From Caldilineaceae bacterium SB0661_bin_32 (GTDB lineage: Bacteria > Chloroflexota > Anaerolineae > Caldilineales > Caldilineaceae): a DNA stretch of 64,000 nt. Shown piece by piece: positions 48,921 through 58,344 of this stretch. Location: positions 62,001 to 126,000 of the forward strand of contig VXMH01000071.1 of assembly GCA_009841235.1 (NCBI GenBank), written 5' to 3'. Numbering within the stretch: position 1 is the first letter of the stretch; every line of letters begins with the position of its first letter. Position numbers and translations under genes: made by a program. The notes under the pieces are model-generated. The model was not told where the DNA came from. It saw only the letters and a list, made by a program, of their open reading frames with translations, and ran no database searches.

Positions 48921-49502
48921 CTACCTAATTCCGGCACTTAGGTCGTAACGCATCACCAGTCGCTTCTGTCCCGCCGGCGTCACCTCCACGAAACCGGCGC
49001 GGCGGTACGTCTCCGGCGTCCCCATGTACGTGTACGACGCGGAATCCGGCGCAACCGGGTAGCCTTCGACAGCAGGCGCGCCCTGACCGCGGGCATAGTC
49101 GACAGCGGCCTTCAACAGCCTGCACGTCAGCCCTTGCCGGCGGAAATGGCGGTCGACGAACAGGCACACCACCGACCAGACCGGCGTGTCGTCTATGCGC
49201 GGCAGCACGCGGGAGCGCTCCAGCGCCGCGTAACTATCGCGCGGCGCAACTGAACACCAGCCAACCGCTGTCGTCCCGCTGTAGGCGAGGATACCGACGG
49301 GCGTGCCCGTCCGCACCAACTCTTCAAGAGCGGCCACACGGTCTTCCTTAGTTGACCGGCGAAATGCAGAGCTTGTCATCCGCCACCGCATGCAGGAGCA
49401 GTATCGAAACTTGCCGTGACACTGCGAGAACTCTTCCAGATCTGGAAGCCGCTCCGCTGTCACGGGCAGGAACAGGAGGCGAGAGTTTGCTTGATAATTC
49501 AT
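48921..49502 (-). CDS. GNAT-family N-acetyltransferase
   Basis: A 193-residue acetyltransferase. The acetyl-CoA site is seen in VVCLFVDRHFRRQGLTCRLLKAAVDYARGQGA (motif A, with RRQGL). The first third carries a cysteine-rich patch (HGKFRYCSCMRWR) shared by a subgroup of bacterial GNAT proteins that often modify small molecules. A late Tyr in YRRAGFVEV fits the general acid. The ATG at 49502 lacks a strong ribosome site. The substrate is unknown. Confidence 0.82.
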   Translation of the reverse strand: MNYQANSRLLFLPVTAERLPDLEEFSQCHGKFRYCSCMRWRMTSSAFRRSTKEDRVAALEELVRTGTPVGILAYSGTTAVGWCSVAPRDSYAALERSRVLPRIDDTPVWSVVCLFVDRHFRRQGLTCRLLKAAVDYARGQGAPAVEGYPVAPDSASYTYMGTPETYRRAGFVEVTPAGQKRLVMRYDLSAGIR

Positions 49503-49582
49503 CTGTTTTCGGTTCAAGTGAATGCCATAACTTCAGGGCGTCTGCCTGCCCTGATGTCTGCGATGGCGCATTGCAAACCTGT

Positions 49583-49611
49583 TTGACAGCCCAATCTAAA
49601 TGTAGTATACA
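49583..49611 (+). promoter_or_regulatory. consensus promoter upstream of ABC system 2
   Basis: TTGACA (49583-49588) and TATACA (49606-49611) are spaced 17 nt. It would give a leader of about 310 nt before the binding-protein gene at 49928. That leader (49618-49927) has a second -10-like TATAGT near 49686-49691 and a T-rich stretch just before the ribosome site. I see no gene or known RNA in it. The region 49503-49582 is featureless. Confidence 0.65.
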
Positions 49612-49927
49612 AGGGCCGACCGCAAAGAATCCAATCAGGCGCAGAGAATTGCTCTTGCCTACGCTTCCCGTTAGCAGCCCGATACTATAGTGAAGCGCGA
49701 ACGCGATGGCAGCCTCTTCTCCAAGAACCACACTCTTGCCAGCATCCAACGGGCGCGACCAGAGCAATTTCTCTCATGCTCGCAGCTCTCGAAACTGGTT
49801 TCAACCGCCCCGAAAGTCTTCGCGTGCGTTAGCGCCGCACAGCTCTTCCCTGGATCAGTATGACGCGTGATGGCTGACCGCTGGGCGGATTTCTTTTTCG
49901 TTTTCTGGATTCCTCAGGAGGAAACTC

Positions 49928-51241
49928 ATGCAAAGAACTACTCGCACCTCTGTGCTGGCAGCTCTACTGATTCTGGCTGTTGTCCTCTCAGCATGTGCAG
50001 CGCCAGCGGCTCCGGCCGGGGGAGCAGCTGCCGACGGCGGCGAGGCAATGGAAGAGGAAGTAGTCGAGATTACCTGGCTGCAGTGGTGGGTCAATGAATG
50101 GGGCCCGGACAACCACGCCCAGTTGATCGCCGACTTTGAAGCCCAACATCCCAACATCAAGGTTACAGTTGTCGACGTGCCCTGGCCCGAAATGGCAGGC
50201 AAGCTCCAGGCCGCGGCCGCCGGTGGCAGCGAAACCTATGACCTGTTCGGTACGGAGTCGACATGGATAGCCGGTCTTACCAAACAGGGGTTCATCGAAG
50301 ATCTCGGTCCATGGCTTGAAAATGACCCTGAGTTCGCCGCCAAACTGACCCCGACAACGCCAATGAACCTGCTGGGCGAGACAAGAGGACTCTGCCTCTA
50401 TCTCATTCCTTACCAGTTTGCCTACAACGTGGACGTCTTTGAAGAAAAGGGTCTTGAGCCGCCAACAAACTGGGATGAATTTGTAGAGGTGCTGCAAGCC
50501 TTGCGGGACGAGGATACCAACTCATACGGCATGAGTATGCCCTTGCAGGACGGTGGTTTCCTCCTGCTGCGCTATTTCAACTTCCGGCTCGCCCAGGAGG
50601 GCGGCCAGATGCTTGACGAGAACGGCAACGTTGCCTTCAACTCGGCTGAAGGCGTGGCGGCTATGGATTGGTGGAAAGAGTTCTACGATATGGGCCTGGT
50701 TGTACCCGGTTCCTTCGGCGAGGACCAGGCGTTGATGCTGGAGTTCGTGGCCAGTGGCCAGACGTCCGCCATCATCGACGGCCCGTTTATCTGGACAAAG
50801 GCAAAACAGATCGATCCAGACATCCGCATGGCCTACGCCCCTGCATGGACGCACAATACCGGTGGCTACTCCTGGGCCTGCAGCGGCATGGGGATCGCTG
50901 CCAACTCTCCCCACAAAGAAGAGGCTTGGGAATTCTTCAAGTATATCTATTCGGATGAAGTCTCCCTTAAGATGACTGAAACGGTCAGCCTGCTCTGGGC
51001 GACGAATGCGGCTGTCGATTCGCTGGCCGACTCGGATGATCCAATGTTGAGCCAGGTGCCTGCATTTGCAAATCAGGATCCGGAGAGCAATATCCTGTTT
51101 GCCCCCCTGCCAGAAGCCTCGAAACTCATCGATGCTTTCCAACAGGCCTTCCAGCAGGTACTTGCCGGCGAAAAGGATTCCCAGACCGCATTGGATGAGG
51201 CTGCCGCCATCTGGCAGGCCGAATTGGACGCCGCCAAGTAA
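49928..51241 (+). CDS. carbohydrate ABC transporter substrate-binding lipoprotein, system 2
   Basis: A family-1 solute-binding lipoprotein of 437 residues, with lipobox Cys23 (VLSAC) and an Ala/Gly/Glu tether. The core contains WLQWWVNEWGPDNHAQLIADFEAQHP, GSETYDLFGTESTW and SGQTSAIIDGPFIW. AGGAGGAAACTC directly precedes the ATG, one of the best ribosome sites in the window. Two permeases, an M81 peptidase, an aminotransferase and a PhyH oxygenase follow in the same direction. Confidence 0.93.
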   Translation: MQRTTRTSVLAALLILAVVLSACAAPAAPAGGAAADGGEAMEEEVVEITWLQWWVNEWGPDNHAQLIADFEAQHPNIKVTVVDVPWPEMAGKLQAAAAGGSETYDLFGTESTWIAGLTKQGFIEDLGPWLENDPEFAAKLTPTTPMNLLGETRGLCLYLIPYQFAYNVDVFEEKGLEPPTNWDEFVEVLQALRDEDTNSYGMSMPLQDGGFLLLRYFNFRLAQEGGQMLDENGNVAFNSAEGVAAMDWWKEFYDMGLVVPGSFGEDQALMLEFVASGQTSAIIDGPFIWTKAKQIDPDIRMAYAPAWTHNTGGYSWACSGMGIAANSPHKEEAWEFFKYIYSDEVSLKMTETVSLLWATNAAVDSLADSDDPMLSQVPAFANQDPESNILFAPLPEASKLIDAFQQAFQQVLAGEKDSQTALDEAAAIWQAELDAAK

Positions 51242-51327
51242 CTGTATCGAACCTGAGAGGACTTTAGTAGGCGTTCTCTCAGGCTCCGTTTTGGCTGCTG
51301 CGATCCCTGCGTACCTTGGGAAAGATA

Positions 51328-51360
51328 GGGCCTTACGGGCTATTTGTACCCGTAAGGCCC
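51328..51360 (+). repeat. strong intercistronic hairpin between binding-protein and permease genes
   Basis: GGGCCTTACGGG (51328-51339) is perfectly complementary to CCCGTAAGGCCC (51349-51360) around a nine-base loop. No T run follows, so it is more likely an mRNA-stabilising or partial-stop structure that lets the binding protein be made in excess of its permeases, as known for other binding-protein operons. Confidence 0.7.
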
Positions 51361-51414
51361 TGGTTCATAACTCACCAACCCCCTGAATTCAGCATATTTC
51401 TTGAGAGTTCAAGC

Positions 51415-52401
51415 ATGGGTGAAAAGGGCGCGCATCGACCGCCTTCCCCTGAGATGACTGTAAGGGTCACCGAAGCCCAATCGGCCCGACAAGGGCCTCC
51501 CTCGACGCGAAGGGTCCTGCCCCGCGAGATGTATGGCTTTTTGTTCGTGGGTCCCGCCATTCTCTTCTTCCTCCTTGTCAGCATCTTTCCACTGTTGCGC
51601 ACTTTCCAGATGAGCCTGATCGATGTGGAGGCCGGCATACCCCTGTTTGTCGGCATTCTACACTATGCCGAACTGGTGCAGGACCCGTGGTTCTGGAGTA
51701 GCCTGAAAAACGCAGTAGTCTTTACAGTTGCCTCGGTAATTCTGCACATCTTCATCGGCATGGTGCTGGCACTGCTTCTGAATGAGACGTGGTTCAGTAC
51801 GACGTTGAGAAACATCATGCGCGGCCTGCTGATCCTGCCGTGGGTATTCTCCACCGCATCTGCTGGACTTATGTGGACTCTCCTGTATCATCCTTTCGGC
51901 CTCCTCAACTATCTCTGGGTCGGTCTATTGGGTCAGGAAATGCCGATCGAGTTTCTTGCAAAGCCGGGTCTGGCAATGGCCTCGGTTGTGGCCGTCAATA
52001 CCTGGAAAGCCTATCCCTTCTATATGATCATCATTCTTGGCGGACTGCAGGCGATCCCGCCCGAAATCTACGAGGCCGCCAAGGTAGACGGGGCCAACGC
52101 AGGCAGACGCTTCTGGCATGTCACTCTGCCCCAGCTGCGTCCCATCCTGATTGCCATTTCAACCATCGACATCATTACGACTGTCGGCCACGTCGATTTG
52201 ATCAGAATGCTGACCCGGGGTGGTCCTCTTCGCAGCACCGAGACCGTGGCCTACTATATCTATAAGACCGCTTTACTGGACGGCAACCTTGGCTACGGCG
52301 CGGCGGTCAGCACCCTGATGCTGATCATGGTGGCTATCCTTATCATCCTCTATCTGAGGCTTGTGTCTCGAGGGAGCGAATCAGGTGAAACGAGCTTCTG
52401 A
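51415..52401 (+). CDS. carbohydrate ABC permease 1 (MalF type), system 2
   Basis: A 328-residue permease with six membrane segments after a hydrophilic N-terminus of about 38 residues. The ATPase-contact loop is IYEAAKVDGANAGRRFWHVTLPQLRP. The ATG at 51415 follows GAGAG; a second ATG at 51454 is possible. The frame is open further upstream through the hairpin region but those codons lack homology. It overlaps the next gene by 17 nt. Confidence 0.9.
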   Translation: MGEKGAHRPPSPEMTVRVTEAQSARQGPPSTRRVLPREMYGFLFVGPAILFFLLVSIFPLLRTFQMSLIDVEAGIPLFVGILHYAELVQDPWFWSSLKNAVVFTVASVILHIFIGMVLALLLNETWFSTTLRNIMRGLLILPWVFSTASAGLMWTLLYHPFGLLNYLWVGLLGQEMPIEFLAKPGLAMASVVAVNTWKAYPFYMIIILGGLQAIPPEIYEAAKVDGANAGRRFWHVTLPQLRPILIAISTIDIITTVGHVDLIRMLTRGGPLRSTETVAYYIYKTALLDGNLGYGAAVSTLMLIMVAILIILYLRLVSRGSESGETSF

Positions 52402-53239
52402 TCTCAGATTCAGGTACGGCTATCTGATTCATCAAGTCTTTGTCGTATCACTCACGACTCTCTCGGCGATCATAATCCTTACGCCTGTGGTCTGGATGAT
52501 CAATGCCGCGATGCGGCCAATAAAGGAAGTTCTCACATATCCTCCCCGGCTCGACCCCAGCCAGCTTACCTTCGAATACATGGCTTCTTTGATCGAAAAC
52601 GAACTGTATCGTGGGTACTTCGTGAACAGTACGATTATCTCTCTGTCCACGCTGGCGATCGTTCTCGTTCTTGGCCTGCTCGCGGCCTATGGTTTCTCGC
52701 GGTTCAAAATGGTGGGCGGGCGCTACATGCTGCTGGGTATCATGGCACTGCTCATGCTGCCTACCGTAACCCTGATCGTTCCCTATTTCCGGTTGGCCCA
52801 CCTTGTCGGGCTCTACGACACCCTCTTTGGACTCATCGTCGTAAACTCTGCCTTTATTCTTCCCATCTGTATCTGGCTCCTGAAGGGATACATGGACGCC
52901 ATACCTGTAGATCTTGAAGAAGCGGCAATGATAGACGGCTGCACTCGGCTCCAGGCCATGCAGAAGATTCTGGTGCCCTTGGCCGTACCGGGAATCGTGG
53001 GCACAGGCACCTTCGTCTTCGTTTTTGCCTGGAACGAGTTCCTGCTCGCCGTTACACTCACAGACTCGCCTGGATCTCAGCCTCTCACGATCGGCCTGGC
53101 CGCCTTCTTTGGCCAATTCGTCAGAGACTGGAATTCCATCATGGCACTCTCGACGATCACCAGCATCCCGCTCATGATCATCTTTGTCCTGTTCCAGCGC
53201 TGGGTTGTGCAAGGCATGACGAGCGGCGCAGTCAAATAG
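52385..53239 (+). CDS. carbohydrate ABC permease 2 (MalG type), system 2
   Basis: A 284-residue permease with six membrane segments and the contact loop LEEAAMIDGCTRLQAMQKILVPLAVP. I chose the GTG at 52385 because GAGGGAG precedes it by about 9 nt. A TTG at 52361 would add eight residues. It overlaps permease 1 and ends 29 nt before the M81 gene. Confidence 0.9.
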   Translation: MKRASDLRFRYGYLIHQVFVVSLTTLSAIIILTPVVWMINAAMRPIKEVLTYPPRLDPSQLTFEYMASLIENELYRGYFVNSTIISLSTLAIVLVLGLLAAYGFSRFKMVGGRYMLLGIMALLMLPTVTLIVPYFRLAHLVGLYDTLFGLIVVNSAFILPICIWLLKGYMDAIPVDLEEAAMIDGCTRLQAMQKILVPLAVPGIVGTGTFVFVFAWNEFLLAVTLTDSPGSQPLTIGLAAFFGQFVRDWNSIMALSTITSIPLMIIFVLFQRWVVQGMTSGAVK

Positions 53240-53268
53240 TCCTCTTTTCCTGAAGGGAGAGTAACGAC

Positions 53269-54783
53269 GTGCGCATAGCAATCGCGGGTATCAGCCATGA
53301 AGCCCTGAATACATCCCCTGTTCCGACCACGCTTGACCACTTTCAGGTCTGGCGCGGCCAGGAGCTCCTGCATGGGGAAACACTGTTCTCGCCCTACCCG
53401 GTGGGGTCTGTGGCCGGACCCAAATACGCCTCGCTTGCTGACATGATGAACGACTTGGGGGCGGAACCGGTCCCTATTCTGCACGCAAATGGCCTCTCCC
53501 CGTCAGGAACGGTAGAACAAGACACCTATCTCCGGCTGCGAGACGAAATCATCGACGGAATCCAACAATCCGGGCAACTGGACGGCATCTGCCTGATCCT
53601 CCACGGTGCCCTCCTGGTCGAGCATATTTGGAGCGGCGAGACCGACCTGGTTCGGTCGATCAGGGCCGCGGTCGGAAACGACCTCCTCATCTCAGCCAGG
53701 TTCGACCTGCACGGCAACCTGACTGAAGAGTTTGCCAACAAGACCGATATCTGGACCGTCTACCGCACCGCCCCCCATCGCGACGCGCCGCAGACGCTGA
53801 AAAGGGCGGTGACATTACTGGGCCACTGCATTCGCGGCGGCCACCGCCCGCGCCCGGTCTTCGTCCGCGTACCGATGATTCTGCCCGGCGAGAGGGCCAC
53901 GACCGCAGTCGACCCAATGAAGTCGCTCTTGGAACTGGCAATCGAAATCGGACAGCAGCCCGGCATCCTGACCGCCGAGATCCTGGTCGGCTTCGGCTGG
54001 GCTGACGCCCCCTACTCCTCCAGCAGTGTCGTGGTGATCGCCGAGGACGAGCCGCACCTGCCCCATGCAAGGCGGCAAGCCAAACGCCTGGCGCAGGCCA
54101 TGTGGGACCAGCGCCATAACTTCACCTTCGACCAGGAGGTCGCCGCTTCCGCCGACGAGGCCATCGATCTGGCACTCGCAGCCGAGGAAAGCTGCGTCTT
54201 CATCGCAGATTCTGGAGACAACCCCACCGCGGGCACACCCGGCGATGTCCCCTTCTTTCTGTCGCGACTCCTTGCCAAAGATGTTCCCGATGCCATTCTG
54301 GCCGGGATTCCCGACAGCGAGGCCGCCCGAACCTGTTTCGAAGCCGGTGTCGGAGCCACTGTTTCGCTCAGCCTCGGCGGAAAACTGGACACCGAGTACG
54401 GCGCTCCCCTGGAAGTCACGGGCACCGTGGAGCATCTCTGCCATTCCGATCAGGGGTCGCAGGAACCCGCCATCGCTACGGTCCAGGCGGGCGGCGTTCG
54501 TGTCCTGATCACCGACAGGCGCACCTACTTCTCATCTCTGAACGACTTCCGTAGGGCCGGCGTCGAGCCCCTGGACCATAAGATCGTAGTCGTGAAGCTC
54601 GGCTATCTGATGCCGGAACTGCGCGACGCCGCGCCGCGAGAGATCCTGGCCCTTACCCGGGGATACTCTGATCTGGACTTCACGCGTTTGCCCTACAGAT
54701 ACGTAACTCGTCCGATCTTCCCCCTGGACGAAGAGTTCGCGTGGTCCCCCGTGATTACGAATGTCGCGGGATACGGTGGCTGA
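53269..54783 (+). CDS. M81-family metallopeptidase (MlrC-like)
   Basis: A 504-residue zinc hydrolase-like protein of the family named for MlrC of microcystin breakdown. Its members are common in bacteria that never meet microcystin. The N-terminal IAIAGISHEALNTSP, FDLHGNLTEEF (likely metal ligands Asp and His), YRTAPHRDAPQT and DSGDNPTAGTPGD are family landmarks. The start is a GTG after GGGAGAG. It lies in line with ABC system 2, which suggests that it acts on an imported amide- or peptide-containing compound. That is an inference. Confidence 0.85.
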   Translation: MRIAIAGISHEALNTSPVPTTLDHFQVWRGQELLHGETLFSPYPVGSVAGPKYASLADMMNDLGAEPVPILHANGLSPSGTVEQDTYLRLRDEIIDGIQQSGQLDGICLILHGALLVEHIWSGETDLVRSIRAAVGNDLLISARFDLHGNLTEEFANKTDIWTVYRTAPHRDAPQTLKRAVTLLGHCIRGGHRPRPVFVRVPMILPGERATTAVDPMKSLLELAIEIGQQPGILTAEILVGFGWADAPYSSSSVVVIAEDEPHLPHARRQAKRLAQAMWDQRHNFTFDQEVAASADEAIDLALAAEESCVFIADSGDNPTAGTPGDVPFFLSRLLAKDVPDAILAGIPDSEAARTCFEAGVGATVSLSLGGKLDTEYGAPLEVTGTVEHLCHSDQGSQEPAIATVQAGGVRVLITDRRTYFSSLNDFRRAGVEPLDHKIVVVKLGYLMPELRDAAPREILALTRGYSDLDFTRLPYRYVTRPIFPLDEEFAWSPVITNVAGYGG

Positions 54784-54882
54784 CTTCGCAATGAATAGAC
54801 CAGCAGACATCGCAACGCGCAGACGTGCAATCCTATAACCGGTCACTCTGCGGCCGGTTCGCTGAAATCAAGGAGAACTAGA

Positions 54883-56139
54883 ATGGCCGGGCCTGGCATG
54901 GAACTGGTCGGTGAAGAGGAGATAGAGGAAGTCCTCCAGGTCTTGCGGGCCGGCTATCTCTATCGCTACGGAATTACGACCCCCGATGGTGTTGACCCCC
55001 GCTTCCAGGGCAAGGTCTACCAGCTGGAGCAGGAGATCGCTGCTCTGTCGCAAGTCAAGTACGCAGTGGTCGTCAACTCCGGCACTTCCGCCCTCTTGGC
55101 GGCAATGGCGGCGCTGGGCATCGGTCCCGGCGACGAGGTGATCGTCCCCGGCTTTACCTTTGTGGCGAGTATCTCGGCCATCGTCTACACAGGCGCCGTG
55201 CCAGTCCTGGCAGAGATCGATCGTACCTTTAACCTTGACCCGGAGGACGTGAAGGCGAAGATCAGTCCCCGTACCAAAGCGATAATGGCTGTCCACATGA
55301 TGGGCAACCCGGCCCGTTTGGAGGAGCTCAGGCGAGTCGCGGACATAAACAACCTGTACCTTATCGAAGACTGCTGCCAGGCCTTCGGCGCCGCCTACCG
55401 CGGCCGCCCCATCGGTTCCATCGGCCACGTGGGCGCCTTCAGTTTCAACATCTACAAGACCATCACGTCGGGCGACGGCGGCATGGTCATCACCAATGAC
55501 GAGGAGCTGTACAGGCGGGCGTTCGCCTTTCATGACCAGGGGCATTCCCCGTTGCGCACCGGCGTCGAGATCGGCAGACGCCCCTTCCTCGGCCTGGACT
55601 TTCGCTGCACTGAGCTGCAGGCCGCCGTGCTGCTGGCCCAACTGCGCAAGCTGCCCACATTGATCGACCGTCTACAGACCAGTAAGCGGCACTTCAAAGC
55701 GGCGATATCCGATCTGCCAGGCCTGGAATTCCGCGAAGTCCTCGATCCCGAGGAGGAGGTCGCCACCATACTTACGGTTATCCTCCCGGACGCAGATGTG
55801 GCCGCGAAGATCGCCGCAGAGCTGGACAGCAAGGTCGTGGCCGAAGCAGGCTGGCACGTCTACAACAACATGGAACACCTGCTGGAACAACGTATGCCCA
55901 CGCCGTTGTCCTGCTCGTTCAGTTGCCCCCACTACGCCGAAGCCGGCGGTTCGATGCAATACGGAAAAGGGATGTTGCCGCGCACCGACGACCTGCTGAA
56001 CCGTTCGATCAATATCAGCATTGGCGTCTCCGACGCTGGCCTGGGTTCCGCCTTTGGCGTGACAATCAACGACGGTCTGGACGTGGTGGCGGAGCGGGCC
56101 GACACCTTTCGCCGAGTCGCCTCCAGCTATCTCATCTGA
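54883..56139 (+). CDS. DegT/DnrJ/EryC1/StrS-family PLP aminotransferase
   Basis: A 418-residue PLP enzyme that aminates keto sugars or keto cyclitols. VVNSGTSALLAAMAALGIGPGDEVIVP is at about 63-90, the PLP-binding D163 in IEDCCQAFGA, and the Schiff-base lysine K192 in FNIYKTITSGDGG. The C-terminal SCPHYAEAGGSMQYGKGMLPRTDDLLNRSI resembles members acting on inosose or similar rings. AAGGAG precedes the ATG. It is 99 nt after the M81 gene and 136 nt before a PhyH gene. A role in amino-cyclitol or amino-sugar conversion is plausible. Confidence 0.88.
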   Translation: MAGPGMELVGEEEIEEVLQVLRAGYLYRYGITTPDGVDPRFQGKVYQLEQEIAALSQVKYAVVVNSGTSALLAAMAALGIGPGDEVIVPGFTFVASISAIVYTGAVPVLAEIDRTFNLDPEDVKAKISPRTKAIMAVHMMGNPARLEELRRVADINNLYLIEDCCQAFGAAYRGRPIGSIGHVGAFSFNIYKTITSGDGGMVITNDEELYRRAFAFHDQGHSPLRTGVEIGRRPFLGLDFRCTELQAAVLLAQLRKLPTLIDRLQTSKRHFKAAISDLPGLEFREVLDPEEEVATILTVILPDADVAAKIAAELDSKVVAEAGWHVYNNMEHLLEQRMPTPLSCSFSCPHYAEAGGSMQYGKGMLPRTDDLLNRSINISIGVSDAGLGSAFGVTINDGLDVVAERADTFRRVASSYLI

Positions 56140-56275
56140 CTGCTTATACACCGGGATGTGAGCCACCTGCGAAAATTCTGGCGACTCGTTTTTTTTCTTA
56201 TTGAAGTATATTAGAGGTGCTCGTCCAATCGGCAACAGATCATTTGTTTCAAGAGTGAATAAGAAGGGAAAGTCA

Positions 56276-57004
56276 ATGAACGCATCCATAGCTGAAATCG
56301 CCCAATCTTTCGCGCGCGATGGGTTTGTCGTCGTCCCCAACCTGTTCAATCGCGCGGAGGTAAAGGTCTTTAAAGAGGAAATTCAGAATATTCTGCACGA
56401 GGTGAGGCAGGAGTCTGAAGGAGAGGGCAGCCAGAAGAAATTCGTGGATGAAACCGGCGTCTACGTCGGGTTGGCCGGCCGCAGTAGCCTGTTTCGCCAA
56501 TCCGTGCGCGACGACCGCCTGGTCGATATCCTCGAAGCCATCATTGGCCCCAATGTCGAATTTTTGAGCGACAAAGTCGTGTACAAAGACGAAGATACGC
56601 ATATCGCCAGTCCCTGGCATCAGGACTGGCCGTACTGGGAAGGAACGCACAAGATCTCCGTCTGGGTCGCGCTCGACGACGCTACACCCCAAAACGGCTG
56701 TCTCAAGCTCTTGCCCGGCTCGCATCGCGGCAGCGTGATTCACGATGGCGACATGAGCGACGGCTCCGGCTTTGGCCACCGCATCCGGCCCGAGACGATC
56801 GATGAGAGCTCGGCCATTACCGCACCGGTAGAGGCTGGCGGAGCGGTTTTCTTCCATGACCTGACCATGCACGCCAGCCACCCGAACACAGAGCGTCGCG
56901 AACGCTGGACCTGGGTCCCCACCTATCGCGATGCACAGGCCGACGATCCGCCCTATTCCTTTGAAGTCGCCAACGTCGTTGTTCGTGGAGTCGGTCGCGA
57001 GTAG
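56276..57004 (+). CDS. phytanoyl-CoA dioxygenase (PhyH) family protein
   Basis: A 242-residue 2OG-Fe(II) oxygenase. Iron ligands are H115 and D117 (SPWHQDWPYW) with a distal His in TMHASHPN (H199 or H202). An Arg in TERRERWTW holds 2-oxoglutarate. The N-terminal FARDGFVVVPNLF and LLPGSHRGSV are family landmarks. The ATG at 56276 follows AAGGGAAAG. The next bases (57005-57038) lead into a truncated permease, so this gene sits at a rearrangement junction. Confidence 0.88.
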   Translation: MNASIAEIAQSFARDGFVVVPNLFNRAEVKVFKEEIQNILHEVRQESEGEGSQKKFVDETGVYVGLAGRSSLFRQSVRDDRLVDILEAIIGPNVEFLSDKVVYKDEDTHIASPWHQDWPYWEGTHKISVWVALDDATPQNGCLKLLPGSHRGSVIHDGDMSDGSGFGHRIRPETIDESSAITAPVEAGGAVFFHDLTMHASHPNTERRERWTWVPTYRDAQADDPPYSFEVANVVVRGVGRE

Positions 57005-57038
57005 GGGCAGCCCAAGCCCGACTTACCATCGAATCTGA

Positions 57039-57293
57039 GTGAATGAAAACAATCTGTTAACCGGTATGATCGCCGCTTTCCAGACCTTCGCCAACGCCTG
57101 GATCATGACCGACGGCGGACCGATACGCTCAACCGAATTCTACGTTCTCTATCTTTACGACAATGGCTTTCGCTTCTTCCGCATGGGCTACGCTTCGGCC
57201 ATGGCTTGGATTTTATTCGGCGTCGTGGTTGTCGTTACCGTGATCCTGTTTCGGACCTCAGCGCGCTGGGTATACTATGGCGGTGAAGGATAG
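57039..57293 (+). pseudogene. C-terminal remnant of a MalF-type carbohydrate ABC permease
   Basis: 84 codons equal to the last quarter of a MalF-type permease. AFQTFANAWIMTDGGPIRST, GFRFFRMGYASAMAWILF and the terminal ARWVYYGGEG align by eye with the C-terminus of the complete permease at 60426-61346 (SFQTFVPAMIMTEGGP, YFNMGYASALAWELF, NRWVYYEEGD). The first 220 or so residues, with the membrane helices and ATPase-contact loop, are missing. A stop codon lies immediately upstream in frame (57036-57038). It is followed 37 nt later by an intact MalG-type permease, so a once complete system has lost its 5' half. Confidence 0.82.
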
Positions 57294-57330
57294 AAGAATC
57301 TAGAGTGAGAGATACCATCGCGGAGTCACA

Positions 57331-58215
57331 GTGACAAACTCGGAGGGGCAAATCGCCGGCCTGCCTGCACAGAACAGGACTCTTCACCTCAGCGGGCGCG
57401 CATTGGGCAAATCAATCTTCTATCTTGGAGGCCTGATCGCGGCCGCCGCCTTTGCGCTGCCCTTTTTCTGGATGGTCTCCACCTCCCTCAAAGTCCCGGG
57501 AGACGTATTTATCTCGCCGCCAAAATGGATCCCCTGGCCACTCCAGTGGCAGGCCTATCCCGAAGCGTGGACCTTCATCCCATTTTTCAGCTATACGATC
57601 AACACGCTGCAGATCGCCATACCTTCCATCATTGGAATCCTTTTCTCCTGCACGTTGACCGCCTACGGCTTTGCTCGCATTCGCGCCTGGGGCCGGGACG
57701 TTCTGTTCTTCATCTGCCTCTCGACAATGATGATCCCATGGGCCGTTACCATGGTCCCTCTCTTCATCATCTTTAAGAACCTGGGCTGGACAGGCACCTA
57801 CCTGCCGCTCATCGTGCCCAACTTCCTGGGCAGCGCCTTCTACATATTCCTTCTCAGACAGTTCTTCCTGACGATCCCCATGGAACTGTCCGACGCGGCG
57901 CGGGTCGACGGCTGCTCGGAGTTCGGTATATTCGCACGTATAATTCTACCCCTCTCGAAACCGGTTCTGGCGACCGTGACCCTGTTCGAATTCAACCGCG
58001 TCTGGAGCGACTACCTCGCCCCCCTCATTTTCCTCACCCGCCAGGAACACTTCACCATCGCTCTCGGTCTTACCTACTTCCTCGATCGTGACCGCCCCCT
58101 CTGGAACCTCGCCATGGCCGGCAACACAATGGCCATCCTGCCCGTGATCCTCGTCTTCGTGCTCGCCCAGCGGGCCTTTATCGAAGGCATCACTCTCACC
58201 GGCATCAAGGGTTGA
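57331..58215 (+). CDS. carbohydrate ABC permease (MalG type), orphan
   Basis: A 294-residue permease, apparently intact: six membrane segments and the contact loop LSDAARVDGCSEFGIFARIILPLSKP. The start is a GTG. Its MalF-type partner is only a C-terminal stub and no binding protein accompanies it, so it is probably non-functional alone unless it pairs with subunits encoded elsewhere. It resembles the system 3 permease at 59485-60429 in layout. Confidence 0.88.
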   Translation: MTNSEGQIAGLPAQNRTLHLSGRALGKSIFYLGGLIAAAAFALPFFWMVSTSLKVPGDVFISPPKWIPWPLQWQAYPEAWTFIPFFSYTINTLQIAIPSIIGILFSCTLTAYGFARIRAWGRDVLFFICLSTMMIPWAVTMVPLFIIFKNLGWTGTYLPLIVPNFLGSAFYIFLLRQFFLTIPMELSDAARVDGCSEFGIFARIILPLSKPVLATVTLFEFNRVWSDYLAPLIFLTRQEHFTIALGLTYFLDRDRPLWNLAMAGNTMAILPVILVFVLAQRAFIEGITLTGIKG

Positions 58216-58344
58216 TTCACAGGGCAATCGCATCTTATCGCGCTAATCTCTTGGGAGCCTGCCCGAGACGCATGGCCAGGCCTTGCCCTGCCCACGCCCC
58301 CCATGCATACCGCACTCTCCACCTCCCCCCTCAAACTACGGTAG

